From: Kordia zhangzhouensis
GTDB lineage: Bacteria > Bacteroidota > Bacteroidia > Flavobacteriales > Flavobacteriaceae
DNA: 64,000 bases
NCBI RefSeq assembly: GCF_001005305.1
Contig: NZ_LBMH01000007.1
Coordinates: 62,001 to 126,000 of the forward strand
Direction: 5' to 3'
Shown: one piece after another, positions 44,120-52,271 of the stretch
Layout of the letters: the number at the start of each line of letters is the position of its first letter
Numbering within the stretch: the first letter of the stretch is position 1
Notes under the pieces: model-generated
Told to the model about the DNA's origin: nothing
The model's input: the letters and a program-made list of their open reading frames with translations, nothing else
The model's database searches: none
Translations under genes and position numbers: made by a program

Positions 44120-45265
44120 ATGTTTTTAAAAGAAAAATATATTGTATTTTCGTTTTTAAAGATAAAACATACCGTTCATTTGAGTTCAAAACCCAAACAT
44201 AGTTCTGCGTTACACGAAAAAGATGGAATCAATCCTCCAGAGATTATCAATAAGTCTTCGTTGGATTCTATCAAAAAAAGACGAAAAAAACAACCTTCTG
44301 TCGATGAGTTGGTTGCAGGAATTTTGGCTCACGACAAAGTAGCATTGAGTCGTGCTATTACACTAATTGAAAGTAAAAACACAGAACATTTAGCAAAAGC
44401 AACTGCTATTATTGAAAAATGTTTGCCACATGCCAATACTTCTATCCGTATAGGAATAACGGGAGTTCCTGGTGCTGGTAAAAGTACTTTTATTGAAGCA
44501 TTTGGAACGCATTTGACCAGTTTGGGTAAAAAAGTAGCAGTTTTGGCTGTAGATCCTAGTAGTTCTATATCTAGTGGAAGTATTTTAGGAGATAAAACAC
44601 GCATGGAAGAGTTAGTTAAAGACGAGAACGCGTTTATTCGTCCTTCTGCTTCTGGTGATTCGCTTGGCGGAGTAGCTCGAAAAACTCGTGAAACCATCAT
44701 TTTATGCGAAGCCTGTGGTTTTGATACAATTATTATTGAAACTGTCGGTGTTGGACAAAGCGAAACCGCTGTTCATAGCATGGTCGATTTCTTCTTATTA
44801 TTGAAGTTAGCAGGAGCTGGAGATGAATTGCAAGGCATCAAACGAGGAATCATTGAAATGGCAGATGCGATAGTTATAAATAAAGCAGATGGAGACAATA
44901 TAAAACGTGCTCAAATGGCTCGAACAGAGTTTAAAAGAGCCTTACATTTGTATCCTCAAAAAGCTTCAAAATGGCAACCAAAAGTTGTAACTGCTTCTGC
45001 TATTCAGAAAGAAGGAATTGATACAATTTGGCAAATGGTTGAAGAGTTTCAAAAAAGTACACATGCCAATGGATATTTTGAAGATCATCGGAAACAGCAG
45101 AATCGTTTTTGGTTACTCCAAACTATCGAAGAACGTTTAAAACATAATTTTTACACAAATGAAAATGTAAAAAAAGTACTAAACTCATACTTAGAAGCTA
45201 CTGAAAACAGTGCAATTTCTCCGTTTCATGCAGCACAACAATTACTTGAATTATTAAAATCATAA
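44120..45265 (+). CDS. meaB: Methylmalonyl-CoA mutase-associated GTPase MeaB
   Basis: A 381-residue G3E-type GTPase with P-loop GITGVPGAGKSTFIEAFG, AVDPSSSISSGSILGDKTRMEEL, RPSASGDSLGGVARKTRE, ETVGVGQSETAVHSMVD and the base-binding NKADGDN. It protects and reloads adenosylcobalamin in methylmalonyl-CoA mutase. The first 20 residues are poorly conserved, and a TTG at 44180 (then SSKPKHSSALHEKDG) is a credible alternative start. The mutase genes are not in this window; the cobalamin adenosyltransferase is at 25427. Confidence 0.92.
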   Translation: MFLKEKYIVFSFLKIKHTVHLSSKPKHSSALHEKDGINPPEIINKSSLDSIKKRRKKQPSVDELVAGILAHDKVALSRAITLIESKNTEHLAKATAIIEKCLPHANTSIRIGITGVPGAGKSTFIEAFGTHLTSLGKKVAVLAVDPSSSISSGSILGDKTRMEELVKDENAFIRPSASGDSLGGVARKTRETIILCEACGFDTIIIETVGVGQSETAVHSMVDFFLLLKLAGAGDELQGIKRGIIEMADAIVINKADGDNIKRAQMARTEFKRALHLYPQKASKWQPKVVTASAIQKEGIDTIWQMVEEFQKSTHANGYFEDHRKQQNRFWLLQTIEERLKHNFYTNENVKKVLNSYLEATENSAISPFHAAQQLLELLKS

Positions 45266-45306
45266 AAAAAGCAACCTAAGTTTGCCTCATTTTTTAACAA
45301 TTGCTT

Positions 45307-45485
45307 TTACAATTCACAATCCCAAACTGTATTACATTCTATATCTGTACAATCTCTTTCGGTTGAACAATCTCACCACAAATCTTCCGCCACAAGGTAG
45401 CCTTTCTTCCTTTATAAAAGTTTTCTATCAAGCTTGAAATTGATTTTTTGTTAAGCTGTAATGATTTTACATTTCTTTGTTTATG
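45307..45485 (-). pseudogene. Decayed RiPP-like (lanthipeptide-type leader) precursor
   Basis: From 45482 the minus strand reads KQRNVKSLQLNKKSISSL, then IENFYKGRKAT, a leader like those of flavobacterial class I lanthipeptide-type peptides and like the intact gene at 52272 (SLHLKKIQIAKV...IKGR). No ATG precedes it (CAT stands where the start should be). Further on, a second frame gives CGGRF and a third ends with DCSTERDCTDIECNTVWDCEL before TAA (45307-45309). At least two frameshifts and a lost start are needed to explain this, so it looks like a broken precursor. The remainder of the gap 45266-45759 holds only the palindrome listed next. Confidence 0.6.
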
Positions 45486-45670
45486 ATATGAAACTCAAAT
45501 TTTTGATTATATCATAAAAATAGTGAATTCAATATGGCTTCGCTTCTACTTTCCAGTTTCTTAACAGCTTTTACCAATTATTGAAAATATTAGTTTAGAC
45601 ATTGTTTCCTTTTGAGGTAATGTGTACACTATTGACCTTTCCAATTTTAATTTTTAAGAGCAAAACACAA

Positions 45671-45692
45671 TTGACCTTTTATAAAAGGTCAA
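45671..45692. promoter_or_regulatory. Perfect 22-base palindrome, probable operator
   Basis: TTGACCTTTTATAAAAGGTC followed by AA is a perfect palindrome with no T run after it, so it is not a terminator. Its half site TTGACCTTT also occurs at 45632-45640, 39 bases upstream. It lies 67 bases before the start of the secreted-protein operon and could bind a dimeric regulator. Confidence 0.6.
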
Positions 45693-45759
45693 GTAAGTTC
45701 CTTTGTATATAGCTGTTGGCGCGTTTTCTTTGAGCCAAAATTAATTCAAAACTTTTATT

Positions 45760-46692
45760 ATGAAAACACAAACGTACTTACTTTTAGCAATGTACTTACT
45801 TTTAACAAATTTTACTTTTGCTCAATCAAATACATTTCCATCTAATGGCAATGTGGGCATTGGAACTTCTGTACCAACAGCAAAAACAGATATCTATATA
45901 CCTGATTTCGCTACGATGGAATCTGGGTTGCGTGTAACGAGTCCTTTCTCCTTTCAATCTGGAAGTACAATCAATACTATATTTCACTTAAGAAAAATAG
46001 GAAGAACCAAAAATGAATTCTTCAGTCAATTCGTAGTAAAAACCAATGGAAATGTTGGTGTAGGAATCAATTACAACGATCCATTATTAAATGATAAAAA
46101 AATGGTTATTACAGACAATAACCCTAATGCTGTAGACTTGAACGTGAGAGGATTTGCACTGATTGATGGTCAAAATGCTTCTCTTTTATTTGGAGCAACA
46201 GGAGGAGAATCGCTCGGACAATGGGGAATTGAGTATAATGAATATGCAACGGTAAAAGGATTGAATTTCTGGAAACCTGCTGGCAGCAATAATTTTGGAA
46301 ATTACTATATGTTTTTGACAGATACTGGTAAAGTAAGTATTGGACTTGATCCGAACGCAGCAGGTACTTATAATGGCGATTTTAAATTATATGTTTCAGA
46401 AGGCATCATGACGGAAAAAGTGAAAGTCACTTTGCGTAGTTCTAGTGATTGGTCTGATTATGTATTTGAAGATGATTATAAATTATTACCCCTAGAAGAG
46501 GTCGAAGCGCATATTGAAAAAAATGGTCACTTACCGAATGTGCCAAGTGCCGAAGAAGTAGCCAAAGAAGGAATTGATTTAGCAAAAATGGATGCAAAAC
46601 TCTTAGAGAAAATTGAAGAGCTCACATTGTATGTGATTGAACAACAAAAGCAAATAAAAGAATTACAGGAACAATTGAAAACTAAATCATAA
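45760..46692 (+). CDS. Secreted protein with GIGT-type beta repeats and C-terminal coiled coil
   Basis: A 310-residue protein with a signal peptide (MKTQTYLLLAMYLLLTNFTFAQS), then SNGNVGIGTSVPTAKTDIYI and further NGNVGVG and GKVSIGLDP motifs, as in flavobacterial tail-fibre-like surface proteins. It ends with YKLLPLEEVEAHIEKNGHLPNVPSAEEVAKEGIDLAKM and a coiled coil (about residues 275-308). That C-terminal block is widespread in secreted Bacteroidota proteins of unknown role. It is 3 bases before the T9SS protein gene, so the two are probably co-expressed. Confidence 0.78.
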   Translation: MKTQTYLLLAMYLLLTNFTFAQSNTFPSNGNVGIGTSVPTAKTDIYIPDFATMESGLRVTSPFSFQSGSTINTIFHLRKIGRTKNEFFSQFVVKTNGNVGVGINYNDPLLNDKKMVITDNNPNAVDLNVRGFALIDGQNASLLFGATGGESLGQWGIEYNEYATVKGLNFWKPAGSNNFGNYYMFLTDTGKVSIGLDPNAAGTYNGDFKLYVSEGIMTEKVKVTLRSSSDWSDYVFEDDYKLLPLEEVEAHIEKNGHLPNVPSAEEVAKEGIDLAKMDAKLLEKIEELTLYVIEQQKQIKELQEQLKTKS

Positions 46693-46695
46693 GCA

Positions 46696-49086
46696 ATGAG
46701 AAAAATTATAATTGTATGTTTCTTCTTTATTGCTTTCTCGAATATTGCTTTTCCACAAGAAAATCTCATTCCTAATGGCCATTTTGATGAGAATACTTCA
46801 CAATATAATGGCGGCTTAGACCCTAGAGATTATTATACCGCAGGGCAAGATTGTAGTCTAGGTAGAGAACGATTTGAATCGGAAATAACATCTTGGTATG
46901 TTGCTACGTCAGATGCTCCATCAAGCGAACTGGAAAATCCTTTTGTCAGAAGATGTTCTCCAGATTGGATCGCAGGTTATACGTATGATACAGGAGCTCC
47001 GGATTGTACCAATACAGAAGACTCGTTTTATTTAGCACATGGATTGAACACGGAAAGTGTTATGGTTGAATTGAAAAATGGTTATAAATTAATCAAAGGG
47101 CAATCATATAAATTTCGAGTTAAGGTAAGATCCGCTAGAGGTGCAGGAAGTTTTCAATTAGTATTTTCAACAAAAATTGAAGGCTTACGAGTGCAGCCTC
47201 ATAAAAAATGGGTGGCAGGAGATTTTTATTTCAATCCTGATTGTGAATGGCAAAATATAGAATACTACTTCACGGTTCCAACTGATGATGAGAATGATTA
47301 TGCTGAAATGAAGTATCTAATTTTACAATTCAACCATGAAAAGAATAAAGATGATTACGGTCATAAAATTGCAATGCATTATGACGATGTATTCCTCGCC
47401 GAAGGTGAAAAATGTGAAGACATAAAGTATATTCAAGATTGGCAATATCATAATATTCATAAAATTGAACAAGCCAATTTGGAAATTCATGCTGGTGCCA
47501 ATGTGAGTCCGTATGCTTGGGACGAAAACAGTCCTGTTATAGTAAAAAGTACCGCAAAAGTAATTTACAGAGCGCCTACTGTGTATTTAGAGCCTGGCTT
47601 TTTTATAGAAGAACCTGGAAGCTATTTTGAAACACAAGTCGGAACTTGTGTAGAAGATCCATGTCCGTCAATTGAAGCTTTTACACCAACATCAACAACA
47701 GTTTGTTCGAGTTCAGCAACATTAGGAGAAAATATTTCTGCACAACCAGGCGTTTTTTACAGTTGGTCTCCAGCAGAATATTTTTCAAATCCATGGTCTA
47801 GAATTACTGACTTTAACCCACCTACGGGTTCAGGTTGTGTAAATGCCAAATTGGTAATTTGGACCATTTGTGGAGAAAGTCAAGCGTTTCCGTTTACCAT
47901 GAGTTATTTTGATACAGCACCATCTATTACTGTCAATAATACGACTCCTGGAACGAATAATTTAAACCTTGACTTGGACATTTCCAATGCCAACTCCTAC
48001 ACTGTTACAGCAGTAAATGTTGCAAATGGAGCAGTATTGTATACGGATACGCAAAGTTCAAGTTGTGACAATTTAAACATAAACAACGTACTTTTAGATT
48101 TGAACTCATGTCTTTTAGATATGTGTGATGATGTTGAAATAACAATCACTGCTTCTAATCCTTGTTTTAATGATGTACAGGAAGTTTTTACTTGGACAGC
48201 ACCAATACCAGTGGCACCTGTAATTGGGATATCAAATATAGTAAGTACTGATTTCGATTATCAATTTGACCTAGCACTTCCGTCTAGTTATGAATATGTA
48301 GTAATTGAAACATGGGATGAACAAGAAACTACATTAATCTGTTCTCAAACTGTGGAAGCTTGTAGCAATCCAACGATTGACACATATCATTTTGATGTTA
48401 CGAGTTGTCTAACGGGTTGTGTTTCACAATGTCATAATTATAAGATCAAAGTAAGAATGAAGAATTTCTGTTATCCAACTGAGGCAGTTTCAATACTATC
48501 GTGGAATAAATCGAATACTACATTTTCAATGCCTTCAAGCTATCCAAATGTCATTACGGCAAATGGCGATGGTATTAATGACACCTTATGTTTTAGCCCT
48601 CAAGGAGCCGATTTTTATCACCTAGTTGTCGTAAATAGAGCAGGAAATATAATGTTTGAATCATCAGGTTGTGTTACAGAAAACCCTGTGTGTATTTGGA
48701 CTCCACCAACCAACATTATGGATGATACTTATTTTTATACCATAGATTTTAGCAATCAGTGTGGACAATCTGGAAGTAATCATGGCCCTGTTCAAGTTTT
48801 CAATGCTTATAGAACCACAATAGACGAACCTGATAAATTTGATCCAATAACTACGACAGAAATTTCAGTATATCCCAATCCTTCTAAAGGAATATTTAAT
48901 GTGAACTTAGGCGCAATGTCTGAAGCCAATATGACTGTTTTGGATATTACAGGGAAGACTGTGTATACTAAAAATACAACAAGCACTGTTGAAACTCTTA
49001 ATCTTAGCAAATATGCAAAAGGTATTTACTTTTTAAAGATTGAAAACAAAGAGCGCACAGTCACTAAAAAGTTAATTATTGAATAG
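46696..49086 (+). CDS. T9SS-secreted multidomain protein with type A sorting domain
   Basis: A 796-residue protein with a signal peptide (MRKIIIVCFFFIAFSNIAFPQ), a carbohydrate-binding-like N-terminal part (NLIPNGHFDE, GLNTESVMVEL, YKFRVKVRSARGAG), Cys-rich middle repeats (CSSSATL, CDNLNINNVLLDLNSC, SNPCFN) and a gliding-motility C-terminal-like stretch (ITANGDGINDTLCF, VVNRAGNIMFES). It ends with the type A sorting domain VYPNPSKGIFNVNLG, MTVLDITGKTVY, KYAKGIYFLKIE, KKLIIE. It should be exported by Sec and T9SS and placed on or outside the cell. Its ligand is unknown. Confidence 0.88.
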   Translation: MRKIIIVCFFFIAFSNIAFPQENLIPNGHFDENTSQYNGGLDPRDYYTAGQDCSLGRERFESEITSWYVATSDAPSSELENPFVRRCSPDWIAGYTYDTGAPDCTNTEDSFYLAHGLNTESVMVELKNGYKLIKGQSYKFRVKVRSARGAGSFQLVFSTKIEGLRVQPHKKWVAGDFYFNPDCEWQNIEYYFTVPTDDENDYAEMKYLILQFNHEKNKDDYGHKIAMHYDDVFLAEGEKCEDIKYIQDWQYHNIHKIEQANLEIHAGANVSPYAWDENSPVIVKSTAKVIYRAPTVYLEPGFFIEEPGSYFETQVGTCVEDPCPSIEAFTPTSTTVCSSSATLGENISAQPGVFYSWSPAEYFSNPWSRITDFNPPTGSGCVNAKLVIWTICGESQAFPFTMSYFDTAPSITVNNTTPGTNNLNLDLDISNANSYTVTAVNVANGAVLYTDTQSSSCDNLNINNVLLDLNSCLLDMCDDVEITITASNPCFNDVQEVFTWTAPIPVAPVIGISNIVSTDFDYQFDLALPSSYEYVVIETWDEQETTLICSQTVEACSNPTIDTYHFDVTSCLTGCVSQCHNYKIKVRMKNFCYPTEAVSILSWNKSNTTFSMPSSYPNVITANGDGINDTLCFSPQGADFYHLVVVNRAGNIMFESSGCVTENPVCIWTPPTNIMDDTYFYTIDFSNQCGQSGSNHGPVQVFNAYRTTIDEPDKFDPITTTEISVYPNPSKGIFNVNLGAMSEANMTVLDITGKTVYTKNTTSTVETLNLSKYAKGIYFLKIENKERTVTKKLIIE

Positions 49087-49128
49087 ACATCGTTTTTAAC
49101 AGGGTACAAATGCTATTCTTTAGTTTTT

Positions 49129-49166
49129 TACTGGCATTGATATAATATCAATGCCAGTATTTTTTT
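49129..49166 (+). terminator. Terminator after the T9SS protein gene
   Basis: TACTGGCATTGATAT pairs perfectly with ATATCAATGCCAGTA, followed by T7. It ends the two-gene operon. Confidence 0.9.
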
Positions 49167-49197
49167 CTAAAATAATTTATATTCTGATTAGAAGTAA

Positions 49198-49767
49198 TCA
49201 CGCGTATTTTTTAATCAAGAATTGACGAAAGCTAAAGATTAATCCTCCGTATAAACCACCTACTATAAATCCAGTAATCACATCTCCAGGAAAGTGTACA
49301 CCGATATAAATTCGGCTATATCCTACCAATGCCGCCCAAAACAATAATATGAAAATGAGCTGTTTGTAATGATTTCGTAATACCAATCCAATAAATGTAG
49401 CTAAAGCCATTGCATTAGACGCGTGTCCTGAAAAATATCCAAACTGTCCACCACAATAGGATTTAACCAAACGCATGTGATCCATAAGATCTGCTGTGTG
49501 GCAAGGCCGTGGACGTAAAAAAAGTGTTTTCTTAAAAAGATTTGCGGTTTGATCTGTCAAAGTAATTAATACTGCAACCAATACTAGTGTGAAAAAAAGT
49601 TCCTTTTTTTTATGTGTTTTTAATATCAGAATCAACAAAAAAGCATATAGAGGAATTGCATAATATTTGTTCGTAATAAACATCCAAAAACCATCCCATG
49701 TTGGCGTTCCGAGTCCGTTGAGAAAAAGAAAAAGCTCTTTATCGTATTGTATAAGTTGTTCAATCAT
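49198..49767 (-). CDS. PAP2-family phosphatase
   Basis: A 189-residue protein with about five membrane helices and the three PAP2 motifs: KKTLFLRPRP, YFSGHASNAMALAT and SRIYIGVHFPGDVI. It removes phosphate from lipid phosphates or diphosphates at the outer face of the membrane, for example undecaprenyl diphosphate or lipid A. It is 8 bases after the 75-residue gene, likely in one operon with the MATE gene. Confidence 0.9.
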   Translation of the reverse strand: MIEQLIQYDKELFLFLNGLGTPTWDGFWMFITNKYYAIPLYAFLLILILKTHKKKELFFTLVLVAVLITLTDQTANLFKKTLFLRPRPCHTADLMDHMRLVKSYCGGQFGYFSGHASNAMALATFIGLVLRNHYKQLIFILLFWAALVGYSRIYIGVHFPGDVITGFIVGGLYGGLIFSFRQFLIKKYA

Positions 49768-49775
49768 AAGTTTTA

Positions 49776-50003
49776 TTACTCTTCGTAGCGAGCTAATTCA
49801 CGATCATAAAAATCATTTGCAGCTTGAAATAAGTTCTCAGCTTCGGCAGCAAGTTCTTTTTCATCTTCTTTTTCAAACTCTTCTAACCATTCTACTTCAT
49901 CATTTTCTAGATTGATGATAAAACGAGGAAATTCAGTATGAATGATGAAAATAGCATTCGGATAATCAGTGTTGTCACCCAATAAAAATTTAGGAAGTTC
50001 CAT
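49776..50003 (-). CDS. Conserved hypothetical acidic protein, 75 residues
   Basis: A small acidic protein starting MELPKFLLGDNTDYPNAIFIIHTEFPRFIINL, with a Glu-rich C-terminus (EWLEEFEKEDEKELAAEAENL). I know no domain name for it; proteins of this form seem common in flavobacteria. It overlaps the MATE gene end by 14 bases and precedes the PAP2 gene, which suggests a shared transcript. Confidence 0.75.
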   Translation of the reverse strand: MELPKFLLGDNTDYPNAIFIIHTEFPRFIINLENDEVEWLEEFEKEDEKELAAEAENLFQAANDFYDRELARYEE

Positions 50004-51381
50004 AAGCGGCTTGCGTATTAATAAGTTTTTTTGACAAATAGTTAAATCTAATATACAATAATATAGCGGAAACAGTTAATCCTGCCAATAATCCAATCCA
50101 AATTCCTGAGCTTCCAAAATCTGTGTAAAGTCCTAAATAATATGATATAGGAAATCCTACAACCCAATAAGCAATAAAGGTAATTCCCGTTGGAATTTTC
50201 ACGTCTTGTAACCCGCGTAAAATCCCCAATCCTACAACCTGAATTCCATCTGATATTTGAAAAAAAGCGGAAACTAATAAGAGTTCTGCTGCAATTAAGA
50301 TTACTTCTTGGTTATCAGTAAAATTGGCAACATCTGATTCATTGACATATAATGTAGGAAACCATGTGTTTAACAGCATAAACATGATTGCAAATATAAT
50401 GTCTATAAGCAATACAAGTAATAAAAGAGATAAAGCAATTCGGCGAAGTTCAGAAAAGTGCTTCAGTCCTTTTTGATTTCCCACCCGAATCGTAGCAGCA
50501 ACACTTAATCCCATTGCAACCATAAATGTCATAGATGATAAGTTTAATGCAATTTGATTGGCTGCCTGAGCATTTTTACCTAAAATACCTGATAACCAAA
50601 TAGCCGCAGTAAAAATGGCAACTTCAAACAACATTTGCAACGAAGAAGGAAATCCGAGAGATATAATTTTTTTAAGTACTGTTTTTTTGATAATCGTAAA
50701 GTTAAAATTGGTTACATACTCTCTAAACTTCTTTTTATAACGTAATAATAACCATATAAATATAAGCATCACAACACGAGAAACTAAAGTACCAATAGCA
50801 GCTCCAATAATTCCCCATTTAGGGAAAATCCAAATACCGAAAATTAAAAAGTAATTGATAACCACATTTACAACATTTGCTAATAATGTAGCCCACATTG
50901 CATATTTGGTTTGTGACAAACCATCTGCAAATTGCTTAAATGCTTGAAACATAATTAACGGAATCAACGATGCCGCTACTAAATTAAGATATGGCATAGC
51001 CAAATCAACAACTTCTTTAGGCTGATCCATGACATACATCAGTGGTTTTGCCAATAAAACACCAAAAAACACACTTATCCCAATTAGAGTACACAAAAGC
51101 AGACCGTGTTTAAGAGCACTTTTTACTTTTTGTGTATCGCCTGCTGCATCTGCCTCTGCAACCAATGTTGTAATTGCTGTAGAAAAACCAATTCCCAAAG
51201 ACATGGCGATAAAAAGAAAACTATTACCCAAAGATACAGCCGCAAGTTCAGCTGTTCCTAATTGCCCAACCATGGCATTGTCTACAAAACTCACAAAAGT
51301 GTGTCCTAGCATACCTAATATGATTGGGGAAGCTAGTTTTAAATTGTAAGCAAATTCTTTGGTGTAATTTTGTAAGATCAC
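49990..51381 (-). CDS. MATE family efflux transporter
   Basis: A protein of about 463 residues with twelve membrane helices and the MATE start ASPIILGMLGHTFVSFVDNAMVGQLGTAELAAVSLG. It exports cationic drugs or other small molecules with Na+ or H+. A longer frame begins with an ATG at 51516, but the extra 45 residues are basic and unlike the family. The GTG at 51381 puts YTKEFAYNLKLASPIILG at the usual place, and an exact -7 promoter element lies within the extension (51400-51407). I therefore call the GTG start. Confidence 0.85.
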   Translation of the reverse strand: MILQNYTKEFAYNLKLASPIILGMLGHTFVSFVDNAMVGQLGTAELAAVSLGNSFLFIAMSLGIGFSTAITTLVAEADAAGDTQKVKSALKHGLLLCTLIGISVFFGVLLAKPLMYVMDQPKEVVDLAMPYLNLVAASLIPLIMFQAFKQFADGLSQTKYAMWATLLANVVNVVINYFLIFGIWIFPKWGIIGAAIGTLVSRVVMLIFIWLLLRYKKKFREYVTNFNFTIIKKTVLKKIISLGFPSSLQMLFEVAIFTAAIWLSGILGKNAQAANQIALNLSSMTFMVAMGLSVAATIRVGNQKGLKHFSELRRIALSLLLLVLLIDIIFAIMFMLLNTWFPTLYVNESDVANFTDNQEVILIAAELLLVSAFFQISDGIQVVGLGILRGLQDVKIPTGITFIAYWVVGFPISYYLGLYTDFGSSGIWIGLLAGLTVSAILLYIRFNYLSKKLINTQAAYGTS

Positions 51382-51399
51382 TCGTAGTATTTTGACGTG

Positions 51400-51407
51400 C
51401 AAATATA
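51400..51407 (-). promoter_or_regulatory. -7 element TATATTTG before the MATE gene
   Basis: An exact TAnnTTTG on the minus strand, 18 bases upstream of the GTG start at 51381. No good TTG lies at the usual distance. The position supports the short form of the transporter. Confidence 0.5.
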
Positions 51408-51604
51408 GAACTCTTCTAGCGTTTATAACTACTGTTTTTAATGAATTTACTCTTTCTATTTTATAAATTGAACAGTCTATTTTTTTAAAATGAAAAGAAG
51501 ACTTCTTTGTAAACAATACCTATACAACTACTTTAGTGTCATGAAAAGAATGAGTGGCTTACACATTTAATCAACTTAATTATTAATTATTAACTTTTAC
51601 AATC

Positions 51605-51796
51605 ATGAAGAAAAACATTTTAAACATTAAGGGAGTTTCTGCGATTTCAAAAGAACAACAAAGTCAAATCAACGGAGGAGCAGGATACGACTTCTCAAAA
51701 TGTGGATGTGACTGTGCTGGACGCGTTACAGGTCCAAAATATTGTGAGTGGTTTATCGCTTGTCCACAAGTATACACTTGCAACGATACTATTTAA
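51605..51796 (+). CDS. Double-glycine-leader, cysteine-rich peptide (copy 1)
   Basis: A 63-residue peptide. The leader MKKNILNIKGVSAISKEQQ ends in SQINGGA, a double-glycine processing site as cleaved by C39 peptidase transporters. The core after GG starts AGYDFSKCGCDCAGRVTGP and has six cysteines (CGCDC, YC, AC, TC). It is 70-80% identical in the core to copy 2 downstream. This is probably a secreted bacteriocin-like or signal peptide. No C39 transporter or modifying enzyme is in the window, so processing would be done in trans. Confidence 0.8.
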   Translation: MKKNILNIKGVSAISKEQQSQINGGAGYDFSKCGCDCAGRVTGPKYCEWFIACPQVYTCNDTI

Positions 51797-51866
51797 GATT
51801 ATACTTATTTTGGGCAGTGCTCAAACAAAATATAGTCAACTAAACTAAAATCTATATTTTAAAAGT

Positions 51867-51902
51867 AAAAGGCTTCGAAGGTAATGGTAGAAGCCTTTTA
51901 AC
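51867..51902 (+). terminator. Terminator after peptide copy 1
   Basis: AAAAGGCTTC pairs with GAAGCCTTTT around a 13-base loop. Each peptide gene has its own terminator of the same AAAAGGCTTC sequence, consistent with duplication of the whole unit. Confidence 0.8.
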
Positions 51903-51974
51903 ACTTTTCAAAGTATTCAAATCAAACGATATCCTTTAAACGCTTCAACCTAAAACTTAAAAATTTATTATATC

Positions 51975-52193
51975 ATGAAAAAAACCATTTTAAACATTCA
52001 AGGAGCAACAAAGATTTCAAAAGCTGCACAAAGTGAAATTAACGGAGGTGCACGTTGGAATCCTGGTGGTGGAAACAACGATTTATCAAAATGTGGGTGT
52101 GACTGTGCTGGACGTGTAACAGGTCCTTTTTACTGTCACTTAGAAATTGCTTGTCCACAAGTATATACTTGTGATGACGCGCAGACTATGTAA
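51975..52193 (+). CDS. Double-glycine-leader, cysteine-rich peptide (copy 2)
   Basis: A 72-residue peptide with the leader MKKTILNIQGATKISKAAQ and SEINGGA, then a longer linker (RWNPGGGNND) and the core LSKCGCDCAGRVTGP, YC, IACPQVYTC. The six cysteines and the sequence between them are shared with copy 1; the start and end of the core differ. It is the second half of a tandem duplication. The conserved cysteine pattern suggests three disulfides or another cross-link. Confidence 0.8.
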   Translation: MKKTILNIQGATKISKAAQSEINGGARWNPGGGNNDLSKCGCDCAGRVTGPFYCHLEIACPQVYTCDDAQTM

Positions 52194-52218
52194 AGCAGTT
52201 TCATAATTTAAATCGTAA

Positions 52219-52250
52219 AAAAGGCTTCATAAATTTATGAAGCCTTTTAT
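52219..52250 (+). terminator. Terminator after peptide copy 2
   Basis: AAAAGGCTTCATAAA pairs perfectly with TTTATGAAGCCTTTT. It also faces the end of the minus-strand peptide gene at 52272. Confidence 0.85.
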
Positions 52251-52271
52251 TTTTATCATTCTTTTTAAATA

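Noticed and set aside
49990-51381. MATE transporter as exporter or immunity factor of the nearby peptides
   Set aside because: It is divergent from the peptide genes and grouped with a PAP2 gene; MATE proteins are not known to export leader-bearing peptides.
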